Source: Planctomycetota bacterium (lineage in GTDB: Bacteria > Planctomycetota > Planctomycetia > Pirellulales > Lacipirellulaceae). From it: DNA of 64,000 bases. Each line of letters opens with the position of its first letter. Positions within the stretch are counted from its first letter, which is position 1. This document shows, piece by piece, positions 1 to 8,293 of the stretch. The position numbers and the translations under genes were made by a program. The notes under the pieces were generated by a model, which was not told the origin of the DNA, did not search any database, and saw nothing but the letters and a program-made list of their open reading frames with translations. The DNA lies in assembly GCA_013286045.1 (NCBI GenBank), contig JABDGM010000008.1:1-64000 (forward strand). The letters are read 5' to 3'.

Positions 1-418
1 TATCGCGCAATATTGATGATGGGAGCGGTACCTGGCGTACTACGCCCCGCGCACGCTTCTTCAGCGTTTCTAGACTGACAGTTCCTGCATCAAGGTCGAC
101 GGCCGCGGGAGTAATCGCCAAAGCTTCAGAAATTCGACACCCGCTCCATGCTAACAGTAGACAAAAGACGCGTACATTAGGATGCATCGTTCGCACCGCA
201 ACTATAAAACGACGACGCTCCGAAGCGTTGAGATACTTCCTACCACCCGATAAGGCATGAAGGGTCATCCCTCGTGCTTGATGATGCGGACGCTTAATTC
301 GCTCCGAATTTTCACTGTGAGGGCGCAACATTTTGGCCAATAGAGATGCAACAAGTTTTGTGAGCCTTTGGCGGGCATTTGATCGACTACGAACAGATTT
401 GTTGAACATCTTTCTCAT
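1..418 (-). CDS. Tyrosine recombinase/integrase, 3' part beyond the left edge
   Basis: The minus strand is open from about 487 through the window edge. It carries the first half of a tyrosine recombinase catalytic domain: a LNASERRRF entry helix, then LLLAWSGCRISEAL, which is the box I region with the first catalytic Arg, then a LDAGTVSLETLKKR strand pair. The box II residues and the Tyr lie outside the window. Starts are possible at 418, 409 or 268. The last (MTLHALSGGRKYLN) is where this short-integrase family usually begins, and the 50 residues before it look low in structure. It probably belongs to the mobile element occupying the left half of the window and may mark one of its ends. Family assignment is firm; start and activity are not. 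Confidence 0.8.
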   Translation of the reverse strand, partial: MRKMFNKSVRSRSNARQRLTKLVASLLAKMLRPHSENSERIKRPHHQARGMTLHALSGGRKYLNASERRRFIVAVRTMHPNVRVFCLLLAWSGCRISEALAITPAAVDLDAGTVSLETLKKRARGVVRQVPLPSSILRD

Positions 419-517
419 ATCATTTGTGCGGAATTCCTTAAGTATATCAGAGGCCTGAAACACAATTGGCCATTCTGTAGCATCCCCCTAAGTTGGACAT
501 GAATTTAGGGGGCGGGA

Positions 518-1216
518 ATGCGCGTTTCTCTCAAGACGATGATTGCAGCTGGCTTGCTGCTTGGAAGTAGCGGCGCATTCGCCGCCGATTTGTCACCGAC
601 ATATAAGGCGGCCGCCCCGCCCGCGATTTACAACTGGACCGGCCTCTATGCGGGGGTGAACGCCGGATACGGCTGGGCGCGTGTGAATGCGAATGTCGTC
701 GGCGCGAGTAGCACGTCGGAGAATCTCAAGGGTTTCATCGGCGGAGGGCAGCTTGGATATAATTGGCAGTCCGGAAATTGGGTCTTGGGCCTCGAAACCG
801 ACCTTCAAGGTACTGCGCAAAGCATCACGACCGTTGCTTCTGCGGGCGGTATTACCCAGTCAGAGACGGACAAACTTCCATGGTTCGGCACCACGCGCGT
901 GCGTGCAGGACTTGCGGCCGGTAGTTGGCTCTTCTACGGCACCGGCGGCGTCGGGTACGGGCAGTTTAAGTCTGACTTGGCACTCAGCGGTGCGGTGACC
1001 GGTACCGCGAGTGTAACTTCGACGAAGGCTGCCTGGGTCGCAGGAGGCGGCGTCGAAGCGGCGATCAACAATAGCAATTGGACCTGGAAAGTTGAGTATC
1101 TCCATTTGGAGAGCGGCACGGTGTCCAATACCGTGACGATTGCAGGCGCAACGATTGTCTCGAACGCAAAGATCACAGACGATTTTGTGCGCGCGGGTTT
1201 GAATTATCGATTCTAG
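518..1216 (+). CDS. Outer-membrane beta-barrel protein (OmpA-like/Omp25 type)
   Basis: The 232-residue protein has a signal peptide cleaved after about residue 22 (GAFAAD). The typical rhizobial sequence YNWTGLYAGVNAGYGW follows at the start of the first beta strand, then alternating strands ending in FVRAGLNYRF with a C-terminal Phe, the signal for outer-membrane insertion. It should form an eight-stranded barrel in the outer membrane; family members are abundant surface proteins without a clear transport role. The ATG follows GGGGGCGGGA. A strong hairpin terminator lies 24 bp downstream, so it is monocistronic. It sits directly beside the truncated integrase, so it may be cargo or flanking chromosome. 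Confidence 0.85.
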   Translation: MRVSLKTMIAAGLLLGSSGAFAADLSPTYKAAAPPAIYNWTGLYAGVNAGYGWARVNANVVGASSTSENLKGFIGGGQLGYNWQSGNWVLGLETDLQGTAQSITTVASAGGITQSETDKLPWFGTTRVRAGLAAGSWLFYGTGGVGYGQFKSDLALSGAVTGTASVTSTKAAWVAGGGVEAAINNSNWTWKVEYLHLESGTVSNTVTIAGATIVSNAKITDDFVRAGLNYRF

Positions 1217-1240
1217 ACGAACACCACGTCGGACATAGAA

Positions 1241-1270
1241 AGCCCCGCTACGGCGGGGCTTTTCATTTTT
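1241..1270 (+). terminator. Rho-independent terminator of the beta-barrel gene
   Basis: The stem AGCCCCGC/GCGGGGCT with a four-base loop is followed by TTTCATTTTT. It lies 24 bp after the stop codon of the outer-membrane protein gene. Confidence 0.85.
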
Positions 1271-1374
1271 TGAGGACCCATCGCACCCTAACCGTTAGTT
1301 GCCTCTCTCGACGATATATCTAAAAAGGAGTAATGCTAAAGAGGCAGCTTAACTTCTAACTTTGGGGGCGAACT

Positions 1375-1692
1375 ATGGGGTGCCGTTGGTGCAAGTTCTG
1401 GGTTGGCGCGCTCGTCACAATTATTCTTGCCTCGATCGTTGCGCTCATCATGTCTTCTTTCGGGGGTGCCGCAGGTTTATTTACTGCTTGGACCGGCGCT
1501 ATTTCAAAGCTTGCGGGCGTCCTCGGTATAGTGGGTAAAGAAGCGATTAGAACGCTTGGCTATGAAGTCTTTTCCCTAATCATCGGTGCCGGCGCGTACA
1601 TAGTTTATTTGTTGGCCGACATAATCGATTGGCTGCTTTGCCTGATATGTTCGATGTGGGGTGACTGCGAAGATTGCAAGAAACCGTTCTAG
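1375..1692 (+). CDS. Small membrane protein of unknown function
   Basis: The 105-residue product has two or three hydrophobic segments (about residues 8-30, 60-80 and 82-95). Cysteine-containing ends flank them: GCRWCK at the N-terminus, and LCLICSMWGDCEDCKK near the C-terminus. The paired cysteines could bind metal or form disulfides, but no family is recognised. The region between about 1290 and 1374 contains a purine-rich AAAAAGGAGTAA stretch but it is 40 bp upstream of the chosen ATG. Confidence 0.5.
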   Translation: MGCRWCKFWVGALVTIILASIVALIMSSFGGAAGLFTAWTGAISKLAGVLGIVGKEAIRTLGYEVFSLIIGAGAYIVYLLADIIDWLLCLICSMWGDCEDCKKPF

Positions 1693-1880
1693 TTGGGTTG
1701 ATTTACGAAAATTGTCGTGCCGTGAAAGTCGCCGATAACATTCAACCTAAGCTGGCAGCAAAATTGCGCGCCAATAGTCGCGGGGGAGCGACAGCCACAA
1801 TGCAAGCGGTCAATTCGACCGACAAAAATTGATGCGCCGATGCGCGAGATTGACCGCGCCTGTGCGGAGGTGCGCGGGTG

Positions 1881-2588
1881 ATGCGGACAATGGGGATCAT
1901 CGCGCTCGTTATTGGCTGCGGCCTGGCGTGGTGCAAACTGGCCTATCCGACCTACACCTACCACTATCGGATGACGGTGAACGTGGAGGCTGACGGCAAT
2001 ATTCATTCTGACTCAAGCGTCATCGAAGTGCGTCTGGTGAAGCAGGTTCAATTCATGCTGGAGGTGCCGCGCGTAGAAACAGAGATTTCCGGCGAAGCAG
2101 TCTTTGTCGATCTTGGGCAAGGCCGAAACGTGATTGAACTCCTTACTTCGGGCGACAATGTCGACTACCCAAAATATTTGGTCGCGAAACATTTCAACCT
2201 ATCTTATTCCGACGAGAACCTTGCCAAATTTCCAAAATTAGACGGCCGGTGGGAATTGATGGGTGACGAACTGCCGACCTTTCTCACCTTCACCGATCTC
2301 AACGATCCGAAAACCGCACGCGTGGTGCGGCCGGACGAGTTGGAGACGGTGTTCGACCCCGGCGTGCGCTTCAAGCGCGCGTTCGTCGAGATGGTTCCCG
2401 CCGGCACGTGGCCGTTCAACGTGCTAGGCTGGCCGCGTGCTCTCGCGGGCGAACCAGTCACACGAGGAATCGAAAAACAAATACCAGAAATTATCCGCCA
2501 GCTTCGTGAACAGGCGAAAACAATGCAGCTCAGAAGGCCCAACGATCCGTACACTGCTAGGTTAGGTCACTTTTATATCAGGGGTTGA
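1881..2588 (+). CDS. Hypothetical protein with N-terminal membrane anchor
   Basis: The product of about 235 residues starts with one hydrophobic segment (residues 3-20). The soluble part begins YHYRMTVNVEADGNIHSDSS and contains VIEVRLV and a Pro-rich mid-region, so it is probably exported or membrane-tethered. The ATG at 1881 is preferred over the GTG at 1878 because GGAGGTG lies about 10 bp upstream. I recognise it only as a recurrent alphaproteobacterial hypothetical of the mature form YRYRMTV(E/N)VE. The next small ORF begins one base after its stop, indicating an operon. Confidence 0.6.
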   Translation: MRTMGIIALVIGCGLAWCKLAYPTYTYHYRMTVNVEADGNIHSDSSVIEVRLVKQVQFMLEVPRVETEISGEAVFVDLGQGRNVIELLTSGDNVDYPKYLVAKHFNLSYSDENLAKFPKLDGRWELMGDELPTFLTFTDLNDPKTARVVRPDELETVFDPGVRFKRAFVEMVPAGTWPFNVLGWPRALAGEPVTRGIEKQIPEIIRQLREQAKTMQLRRPNDPYTARLGHFYIRG

Positions 2589-2589
2589 A

Positions 2590-2721
2590 ATGCCGATTTC
2601 GAATGATCTTTTCATAGCTATCCTTGCGATGGATTCATACAATCGTGGTTACAACGCCGGCATAAACATAATCGGCTTGAACGTGCCGACGTGCAAGGCC
2701 GGCGACATATTGGCGGGATGA
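2590..2721 (+). pseudogene. Truncated N-terminus of a lipase/hydrolase-like hypothetical
   Basis: The 43-codon ORF starts one base after the previous stop and reads MPISNDLFIAILAMDSYNRG, then degenerates and stops. The DSYNRGY start is characteristic of longer rhizobial proteins annotated as lipase-like or alpha/beta hydrolases, so this looks like the 5' end of such a gene broken soon after the start. Resemblance is from memory and the piece is short; it could be a genuine microprotein. Confidence 0.4.
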
Positions 2722-2764
2722 AAGACTAAACGAGGCGGCAACCTGATAGCTGAAGCACTCTTTT

Positions 2765-3088
2765 TTGTTCATAATCGTGTTCTCCTGGCTCGCTGCAGGA
2801 GCTTTCACGTTATTTCTCGGCTGTGTCCTATGTCATCTCATATTCCGCAATCTTGCTCGCGGTTACGCTGCGACGGTCTGCGCTTGTCTAATCGGAATAG
2901 CCTCAGGATCATTTTTCACAGTTTTGCTTTCGGGATGGCTTATGTTTGTCTTTAACCCCCGCATTGCCGCGGTAGGCCCTATTTATCTAACTGCCGAAAT
3001 CCTTGGGGCTATTCTTGGCTGTTCGGCAGCCGTTTTCCTCATGCGTTTCATAGCTTCCGGGTTACCTACTCGCCACAATTCAAACTGA
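2765..3088 (+). CDS. Small polytopic membrane protein, unknown
   Basis: The 107 residues form three to four hydrophobic helices (about 5-27, 34-50, 53-68 and 75-97), with a hydrophilic tail TRHNSN. The start at 2765 is TTG and has no clear ribosome site; a GTG at 2777 is an alternative. No family is recognised. It is followed by about 110 AT-rich bases before the convergent JAB gene. Confidence 0.45.
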   Translation: MFIIVFSWLAAGAFTLFLGCVLCHLIFRNLARGYAATVCACLIGIASGSFFTVLLSGWLMFVFNPRIAAVGPIYLTAEILGAILGCSAAVFLMRFIASGLPTRHNSN

Positions 3089-3201
3089 CCCACTGCCGAG
3101 ATTTGCGTGTCGCAAAAAAGATATTTGTGCGACCTATATTATGTGGCTCAACAGAGCCATTTTCAGCGGGAAAAATATCTGTTCTACGACGTATCTAGTG
3201 T

Positions 3202-3732
3202 TCAATAGAAGTTCAGGTCTACTTTCGAAGCGTCAAGACTAGACCATATTATCTTGCGCGGGACAATTTTGGCGCACCAAGCACTGGTGCTCCAGTGGTC
3301 CGGTTCGCCGTAAAAAATTATTGATATTGGGTTTGGCGCCCGAGCGGCCGGTGTCATTGCGACACGGCGGAGCGCTTGCTTGTCTTGCCAGCTCAGGTTT
3401 CCACTCAATCCGTCCGGATGCGAGTGCCAATCACCCAAGTATGTTTCGAGTCGTCCCGACCCATTATAATGTTTCGTTATCTGCGCGTGTTGCCACTCGT
3501 AATCCGGCTCAAATGAGTATCGGCGATGAGTGGCATTCGGACCAGCTTCAATGCTTGCTGTAATCACGACTTGGTTGTTTGCCCAGTAGCCCATAAACGC
3601 GCCCCCCGTTTCGACCGGAAACCGCGCATTCGCTTCTCGGCAATTTTGCTCGTATATCGCTTTGGGTATCCAAATTATTGTTGTCGAGAGCACGAGCAGG
3701 CTTCCATCTTCCCCAGAGTGTAAATCGACCAC
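3202..3732 (-). CDS. JAB/JAMM-domain metalloprotease (Mov34/MPN/PAD-1 type, prokaryotic JAB)
   Basis: Up to 176 residues with a complete JAMM zinc site: Glu41 in VETGGAFMGYW, His103 and His105 in GDWHSHPDG, Ser114 and Asp117 in SWQD. In bacterial ubiquitin-like systems such proteases cleave the bond between a modifier and its target or process the modifier's tail (Cap3 of type II CBASS is the best-known case). It is the last gene of the minus-strand E2-E1-JAB locus and overlaps the E1 stop, so it is translationally coupled. The 3732 start is GTG; a second GTG at 3690, preceded by GGAAG, is equally plausible and leaves the domain intact. Confidence 0.85.
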   Translation of the reverse strand: MVDLHSGEDGSLLVLSTTIIWIPKAIYEQNCREANARFPVETGGAFMGYWANNQVVITASIEAGPNATHRRYSFEPDYEWQHAQITKHYNGSGRLETYLGDWHSHPDGLSGNLSWQDKQALRRVAMTPAARAPNPISIIFYGEPDHWSTSAWCAKIVPRKIIWSSLDASKVDLNFY

Positions 3733-4400
3733 AAGGGAGGTTGAGCTTCATCGGGTAGCGCAAGATTATAAACCACAGTGCCGTCGGGCGGCGAAGCCAG
3801 GGCACGGACAATAACGCGCATGGCCTGAAGAGACAGCTCCGTAAGATCAAAGGACGCGCCTGTAAACGTAAGCTCTGCGCAGCCAGGCGGCTGCTGCAAG
3901 CCCTCTGTAGAACCGAAACCAGGAGCCCGCGGGATAAGATTATCCGCGTGCGCAAATTCAAGGCACGTAGGGCATCCAGAGGACGGGTGGAAATAAGCCA
4001 CTGAACCCCCGGTGACAGGTGGAGAAGCGTAAAACGATATCAGTGCAAGATTTTTGGCGCGACAAAAATCGCTCAAAATCGTTGCCACACCGTACGTTGC
4101 ACTAGCGTCAATGACCAGGCTAGCTCCTTCCAAGGCCTGATTTAAGACAGTTTCATCACCGCCGGCTTCATCAAAAGCGCCAATTCTATGCAGTGTTGGA
4201 ATTGCCTTACACCATGGGTATTGACGGTTGATAAACTCTGCGAGCGCCGCGGCCTTTGCTCGGCCCCACGAAGTCACTCCTAAACTCCAACGGATGGAAT
4301 TTCCAGGCTCGATATTATCCGGATCGATGAGTTCAAGTGTCGTGCAGCCATTTTTCGCCAAATCGACCGCAAGCGGTGCGCCAATTGCCCCCAGACCCAC
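3675..4400 (-). CDS. E1-like ThiF adenylyltransferase domain (3' half of an E2-E1 fusion)
   Basis: The frame encodes a ubiquitin-activating-type Rossmann fold: GLGAIGAPLA nucleotide loop, LELIDPDNIEPGN with the Mg/ATP acidic residues, and later SGCPTCLE and PPGCAELTFTGA, the latter a likely site of the E1 catalytic Cys by analogy with Cap2-type enzymes. It has no convincing start of its own: the first strand (KKIVIVG) lies upstream of the first possible start, inside the A8 tract at 4409-4416, where the preceding E2 frame runs out. Removing one A joins the two frames exactly. The natural product is therefore probably one E2-E1 polypeptide of roughly 540 residues; whether it is made depends on slippage or sequence correction. 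Confidence 0.8.
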   Translation of the reverse strand: MGLGAIGAPLAVDLAKNGCTTLELIDPDNIEPGNSIRWSLGVTSWGRAKAAALAEFINRQYPWCKAIPTLHRIGAFDEAGGDETVLNQALEGASLVIDASATYGVATILSDFCRAKNLALISFYASPPVTGGSVAYFHPSSGCPTCLEFAHADNLIPRAPGFGSTEGLQQPPGCAELTFTGASFDLTELSLQAMRVIVRALASPPDGTVVYNLALPDEAQPPLWSIYTLGKMEACSCSRQQ

Positions 4401-5304
4401 AATTACGATTTTTTTTGCCGTTCAAGAGGCCGGTGGCAGGAACGCGAGCGCCAATGTCTGTTGAGCCCGCGCGAAATGTCGGAATTATACTGAGATTCGG
4501 AGCGGTGACGCGTTTCCCGGGCTTCGGAGCTTTGAACACGCGGGGATGACCGCTTTCAAGTATAAAAATCCAGCCCATTCCAGTTTGACTAGGACCCAAC
4601 TCGGTTTTGTGAATGACGACGAAAATCCTCCCTGACACGGAGCCGCTTAATTCGGAAGGCCTGGGCTTCCTAGTGAACATTGCCACGAGCTCATTGATTT
4701 TGTTCTGCGGATTTACCGGCAAAATTGTTTCATCGCGATAAATCCACGGGACCACCATTTCATTTTCTGGCACTATGTCTTTAAGTACTTTGCTGGTCCA
4801 GCTGGCGAGCACGGCGCCATCGGCACCGCGCACTTCAGTAACGATTGCGCGGATTGCAAACGGATTGGAATCTTTCGGATCGAAACCGAACCTGAGTGTT
4901 AGCCGTCCTGACGTCGCACCTCCGAGACCCCAACCGGAGTCGATTAAGCAATAAGAATTCTTCAGGGCTATTAAATTCCACCAGAATTCGGCCGGTTCAC
5001 CTTGAGGGTCCTGTTGCCCCGTGTCGTTGAGTGCGTCCTGGAGTTTGCTTGTGAGCAGGTCCACGAGCGTCCAGTTTTCTGGCCACTGCCCCGTGTCACG
5101 ACCTAAAAGGCAAACATTGCCGTCTAGCGGGCTGACGTGCCGTTCTGGATATTCTGCAGCCGCAGTTTGGAGATTTACGATTGGCCGAAGGCGCGGATAG
5201 CTATCGGGAAAGGTAGCGCGAAGGGAAATCGCCCGGTCACCGAGTGGCCAAGTGAAATCGACTGCAAGGCGGCCAGCCTGAAGTGCCTCGAGGTCAATTC
5301 GCAA
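4333..5304 (-). CDS. E2-like ubiquitin-conjugating domain (5' half of an E2-E1 fusion)
   Basis: The E2 core is visible: strands GRLAVDFTW and RAISLRATFP, the SYPRLRPIV loop, then ERHVSPLDGNVCLLG with the predicted catalytic Cys65 and an upstream His, and the helix WTLVDLLTSKLQDAL. A linker/second domain (about residues 100-290) leads to NGKKNR, where the A8 tract shifts the frame out of the E1 domain; the last 25 codons are out-of-frame readthrough. The start is weak: TTG at 5304 is the only common start codon, yet the same frame is open and E2-helix-like back to 5421, so an unusual start or coupling with the upstream microprotein is possible. Confidence 0.75.
   Translation of the reverse strand: MRIDLEALQAGRLAVDFTWPLGDRAISLRATFPDSYPRLRPIVNLQTAAAEYPERHVSPLDGNVCLLGRDTGQWPENWTLVDLLTSKLQDALNDTGQQDPQGEPAEFWWNLIALKNSYCLIDSGWGLGGATSGRLTLRFGFDPKDSNPFAIRAIVTEVRGADGAVLASWTSKVLKDIVPENEMVVPWIYRDETILPVNPQNKINELVAMFTRKPRPSELSGSVSGRIFVVIHKTELGPSQTGMGWIFILESGHPRVFKAPKPGKRVTAPNLSIIPTFRAGSTDIGARVPATGLLNGKKNRNCGSGGNWRTACGRFGEKWLHDT
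4409..4416 (-). other. A8 homopolymer at the E2-E1 junction
   Basis: Eight T on the plus strand (A8 in the mRNA) sit exactly where the E2 frame ends and the E1 frame begins. With seven A the sense reads G-K-K-I-V-I-V-G, a normal Rossmann first strand. With eight it reads into an unrelated frame. Tracts of this length are prone both to transcriptional slippage and to sequencing error. Confidence 0.8.
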
Positions 5305-5416
5305 GCTGTCGCCTACAACAGCCTCGAGCGCGTCGAGCTCATAGGTACACCGCCCAGGAGTTCGTAGCTCCCAGACTGGAACAAGTGGGGCCTGTATTTC
5401 AGACCGTCTCCGGATC

Positions 5417-5578
5417 TCAGCCTACCTTGCGCGGCGGTGGCTGCGGCGGAGGAACAGGACCGGGAGGCCCTTTACCCGGCGGCGGACCGGGAGGCACGCC
5501 GGGCGGACGATGATCATCGCCCTGGTGACCCGGGTCGTCAGGCTTGCCGCTGCCCGGATTGTCTGGTGGTTTAGCCAT
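5417..5578 (-). CDS. 53-residue Pro/Gly-rich microprotein ending in Gly
   Basis: The short ORF starts MAKPPDNPGSGKPDDPGHQG and continues as Pro-Pro-Gly runs to the terminus PPRKVG. The ATG is preceded by AGAGGTG at 7-8 bp, a good ribosome site, and the gene ends four bases before the upstream limit of the E2 reading frame, so it is the first gene of the E2-E1-JAB locus. It is predicted to be disordered. The C-terminal Gly is what an E1 would need to adenylate, so it may be the modifier or the substrate; that is inference. It could also be an assembly or localisation factor. Confidence 0.6.
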   Translation of the reverse strand: MAKPPDNPGSGKPDDPGHQGDDHRPPGVPPGPPPGKGPPGPVPPPQPPPRKVG

Positions 5579-5807
5579 CTGAACACCTCTAACTGCTGTC
5601 AGTACGCGGCTAACGCCACATATACTGACTATTGTTTTCTTTTGACGCGGCGAAAGTGAAGCGCGCTTAGCGTGCCGAATCATCACACCGCAACCAAAAG
5701 ATAGCAATTATTGACGTTGAACAATACCCCAAGGGATATAGGCTGATGGAGCAGGCAGCGGCGACCGTAACGGCGGTACCGCCGACGCTCGTGTCGAAAT
5801 CCGCGAG

Positions 5808-5841
5808 CCAGAACAGGCCCACACCCAGAACAGGCCCACAC
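5808..5841. repeat. Perfect 17-bp tandem duplication
   Basis: CCAGAACAGGCCCACAC occurs twice head to tail (5808-5824 and 5825-5841) between the microprotein and the next minus-strand gene. It is a recent local duplication without an obvious function. Confidence 0.9.
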
Positions 5842-5893
5842 TAAGCTTGCCGGCTTTTCTCTGCCGCGAACGTCTTCTCCATGACAGCTCGTG

Positions 5894-6265
5894 TCATCTG
5901 ATCGCCCGTCTGCGAGTGGTGGCGCTACGGAGTTCGTCGGCGGAGGCGACAGCCGATTCTGATTCCCGGCTCTTCTTTTCGCAAGGGAATTCAACAACGG
6001 TTTCGCGACCGAGCTCGATCCACCCCAGGGGGCCCATTTTTAAGAAACACGTCATTCCGGTGAGTCGGTCGCAATATGCCGAAAAACCACCGGGCCCCGG
6101 CAGGCAATACCGAAATTCCATTCCTTCGGGCTCGGTTGGCAACGGCGGACGATGCCATGCTCGGGCTGCTCGCTCGGAGCTGGCAATTGCCGACGCGCGG
6201 GAGCTGACCAGGCGATTGTATTCCGCCCATTCGAGCGTGGAATCAGAGTGTGTTACACTAGTCAT
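5894..6265 (-). CDS. Hypothetical protein, 123 aa
   Basis: The ORF starts MTSVTHSDSTLEWAEYNRL and contains GMEFRYCLPGPGGFSAYCD and a basic C-terminus. The ATG is preceded by GAAGGAGTGCGCGACA, a strong ribosome site, which is the main reason to prefer it over the longer plus-strand frame covering the same bases. No domain is recognised. It lies upstream of, and in the same direction as, the microprotein-E2-E1-JAB locus, with about 300 bp between. Confidence 0.5.
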   Translation of the reverse strand: MTSVTHSDSTLEWAEYNRLVSSRASAIASSERAARAWHRPPLPTEPEGMEFRYCLPGPGGFSAYCDRLTGMTCFLKMGPLGWIELGRETVVEFPCEKKSRESESAVASADELRSATTRRRAIR

Positions 6266-6668
6266 TGTCGCGCACTCCTTCGAAGTTCGCGGCCAGTCGA
6301 GAGGGCTGCCAGGCCGCTCTCGATAGGCTCCTCACAGGCTTCTGTGAGGGGTTTGTGTTACCAACACGCACCTGCACGTATTGCTAGGTTAGAATACGCG
6401 GGTTTGGCCGGTTTTCTACATCTCACCAGTAAAAAACCCACCAAAAACACGATGGTCTTTATTGAAATGCGAAGAGTGCTTGCAGATTATTTTGTGTACC
6501 GTGGCCTATACTTAAAAAGCGGCAGTCTTATATCGTTATATTTTTGTTCATCATCAAAATATGTGTCGGAACGGTCCCAGCGGTTATATTTTTTCTGCCC
6601 AAAAACTTTACATTTTTTGAGTGCAGTTCCGTAATATTCAATCCACTTTAGAATGGAGGCAGGGGCTA

Positions 6669-7610
6669 ATGGCTTCGGGCGGTAATCAGTTCATCGATGA
6701 AATCGATTTTCTCTTTTCAACTACCCACAACTTCTCGACATCATTCGGCATCAAGCACGAGCGTATTAGAAACTGGCGGATGCTTGGCATCGTCGCGAAC
6801 CGCGAAGAAGGCGGTCGTATCAAGGCAGGTACGCTAAGGAGAGCCATAAAACCTCTCATACCGAGAGGTCGCTCGACAGACAGTCTCCACTCATGGGTCA
6901 ATAAATTTGTTGGTGAATTTCGAAACGATACCGGTTTATTTCTGGACCGAATATCCGATCCAGCAATAGGACGAACCGTCGGTCTGCATAGCGCCAAAGT
7001 TCGAAAGCGCGCTCCGAATACGACACACTATGCGCTTAACGCAAACTTCAATACTTGTGCGAAGTCTTACGTGAGCGGTTTGCTCAGCCACGCGGAATTT
7101 ATACAGAAGTCAGCGCCTCAATTGACTGATGACATCGTTCGACAGGTTGTCCGCACACTCTTTAAATTCCAAAACAACGAATACTGGAAGCTCTGGCTCC
7201 AATTGTTGAAGGACATGTCGGAAGTCGCAAAAAGCAAGGGATATGGCACCGACATCAACGTAGACAAACTTCGCATCATCCATTGGATTGTTATGACAAT
7301 CGTGTGGCGTTCAAGTTTGGCAGATCAGACTAAAAACTTGGACAGCATAGACCTAAATTCCGAGGCAATGAAAATACTGATCGTTGTAGACCCAGAAGAG
7401 TTATCGAAAGTGATTCATTTCTGGACAAGCGAGAGGGGCGGTAAAGTACTTTTAGAACACAAGAAGGATAAGACCGAGAGATATTCATTTAATCCAGAGT
7501 ATGCTGGTGCGTTGCGTTCCTACATAACCGCCGCGATTTTGGTTAGGCCCCAATGGCGAGCGGAATTCGTACGCGCTTTACAGCCTCAGTCTGCGCGGGG
7601 AGATAAATGA
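6669..7610 (+). CDS. Hypothetical protein, 313 aa, first gene of a two-gene unit
   Basis: The start at 6669 (MASGGNQFIDEIDFLF) is chosen over 6621 because GGAGG lies 9 bp upstream. The protein is soluble, with an N-terminal stretch SFGIKHERIRNWRMLG that could be a helix-turn-helix-like specificity module and a Trp-rich middle (FQNNEYWKLWLQLLKDM). No known family is recognised. It overlaps the next gene by four bases (ATGA), so the two are co-translated and probably act together. The region upstream (6330-6660) is markedly AT-rich and holds the likely promoter. Confidence 0.55.
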   Translation: MASGGNQFIDEIDFLFSTTHNFSTSFGIKHERIRNWRMLGIVANREEGGRIKAGTLRRAIKPLIPRGRSTDSLHSWVNKFVGEFRNDTGLFLDRISDPAIGRTVGLHSAKVRKRAPNTTHYALNANFNTCAKSYVSGLLSHAEFIQKSAPQLTDDIVRQVVRTLFKFQNNEYWKLWLQLLKDMSEVAKSKGYGTDINVDKLRIIHWIVMTIVWRSSLADQTKNLDSIDLNSEAMKILIVVDPEELSKVIHFWTSERGGKVLLEHKKDKTERYSFNPEYAGALRSYITAAILVRPQWRAEFVRALQPQSARGDK

Positions 7611-8077
7611 TTGGTTTTCTCACTGAATTAGTCGAGCTGGCAAAAAGAGATGGGGCAGTATTTGCGGCTGTTGTAGCTGGATTCGTTTCTATCGTACTTG
7701 CAATATTAAATCCAATTACGAATTGGTTAGTAAGTCGGGCGGGCTCATTGCGCGAAATCCGTTCAAGATACCGACAACAATGGATTGATCAATTCAGGGA
7801 AGACGCGAGCAAGCTAGTTGGCAACATTCAAGCCGCCGATGGTGGTCATCCGCCAGAGTTGGGCCATTCGCAGATTAATGAAGTAACTGCGCGCCTAATT
7901 TTGCGATTAAACCCTTATCAATCCTCCCATAATGCATTTGAGCAAAAAATCAAAAGCTTTGTGAGGCAACATCCTGAAGACACGCGCGAAGCGCAGGATA
8001 AGCGATATCACGAATTTCTTAGCGAGGCGCAGAAGATTTTAAAGCCAGAGTGGGACAAAGTGAAAAAGGGAAAATAG
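7607..8077 (+). CDS. Single-span membrane protein, unknown
   Basis: The 156 residues have one transmembrane helix (about 16-42, AVFAAVVAGFVSIVLAIL) followed by a charged cytoplasmic or periplasmic domain rich in Arg, Gln and Glu with RSRYRQQWIDQFREDASKL. This layout, one helix followed by a short charged domain with a Trp-Ile motif, is common in accessory hypothetical proteins. Its start codon overlaps the stop of the preceding gene. Confidence 0.5.
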   Translation: MIGFLTELVELAKRDGAVFAAVVAGFVSIVLAILNPITNWLVSRAGSLREIRSRYRQQWIDQFREDASKLVGNIQAADGGHPPELGHSQINEVTARLILRLNPYQSSHNAFEQKIKSFVRQHPEDTREAQDKRYHEFLSEAQKILKPEWDKVKKGK

Positions 8078-8293
8078 AAAGCCCGGCGCACGTTGAAGTA
8101 GCGGGGCATGAGTTTACAGCGTAAGCATTGTGCTCTGCTGAGAAGTTCAAAGAGCGGTTATTTATCTTTCGATAACTGCGATTGATATTGCGGCGCGCGT
8201 TCGCTGTTACCGCACGGTATCAGCCGAATTTTCAGTCGCGGTTCTATTGACCCCCAAATAAGAACTATCTACTGTCAGTTGTAGGGGGCGGTT

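Noticed and set aside
4409-4416. Programmed -1 ribosomal frameshift at the A8 tract
   Set aside because: The -1 frame reads TCG TAA immediately; only loss of one base (or +1) restores the E1 frame.
3202-5578. Type II CBASS interpretation of the E2-E1-JAB locus
   Set aside because: No CD-NTase or CBASS effector gene was found among the neighbours on either side.
5847-6326. 159-codon plus-strand ORF
   Set aside because: The opposite strand has a frame with a strong ribosome site; the plus-strand product is rich in Arg/Ser and looks like a reverse-frame artefact.
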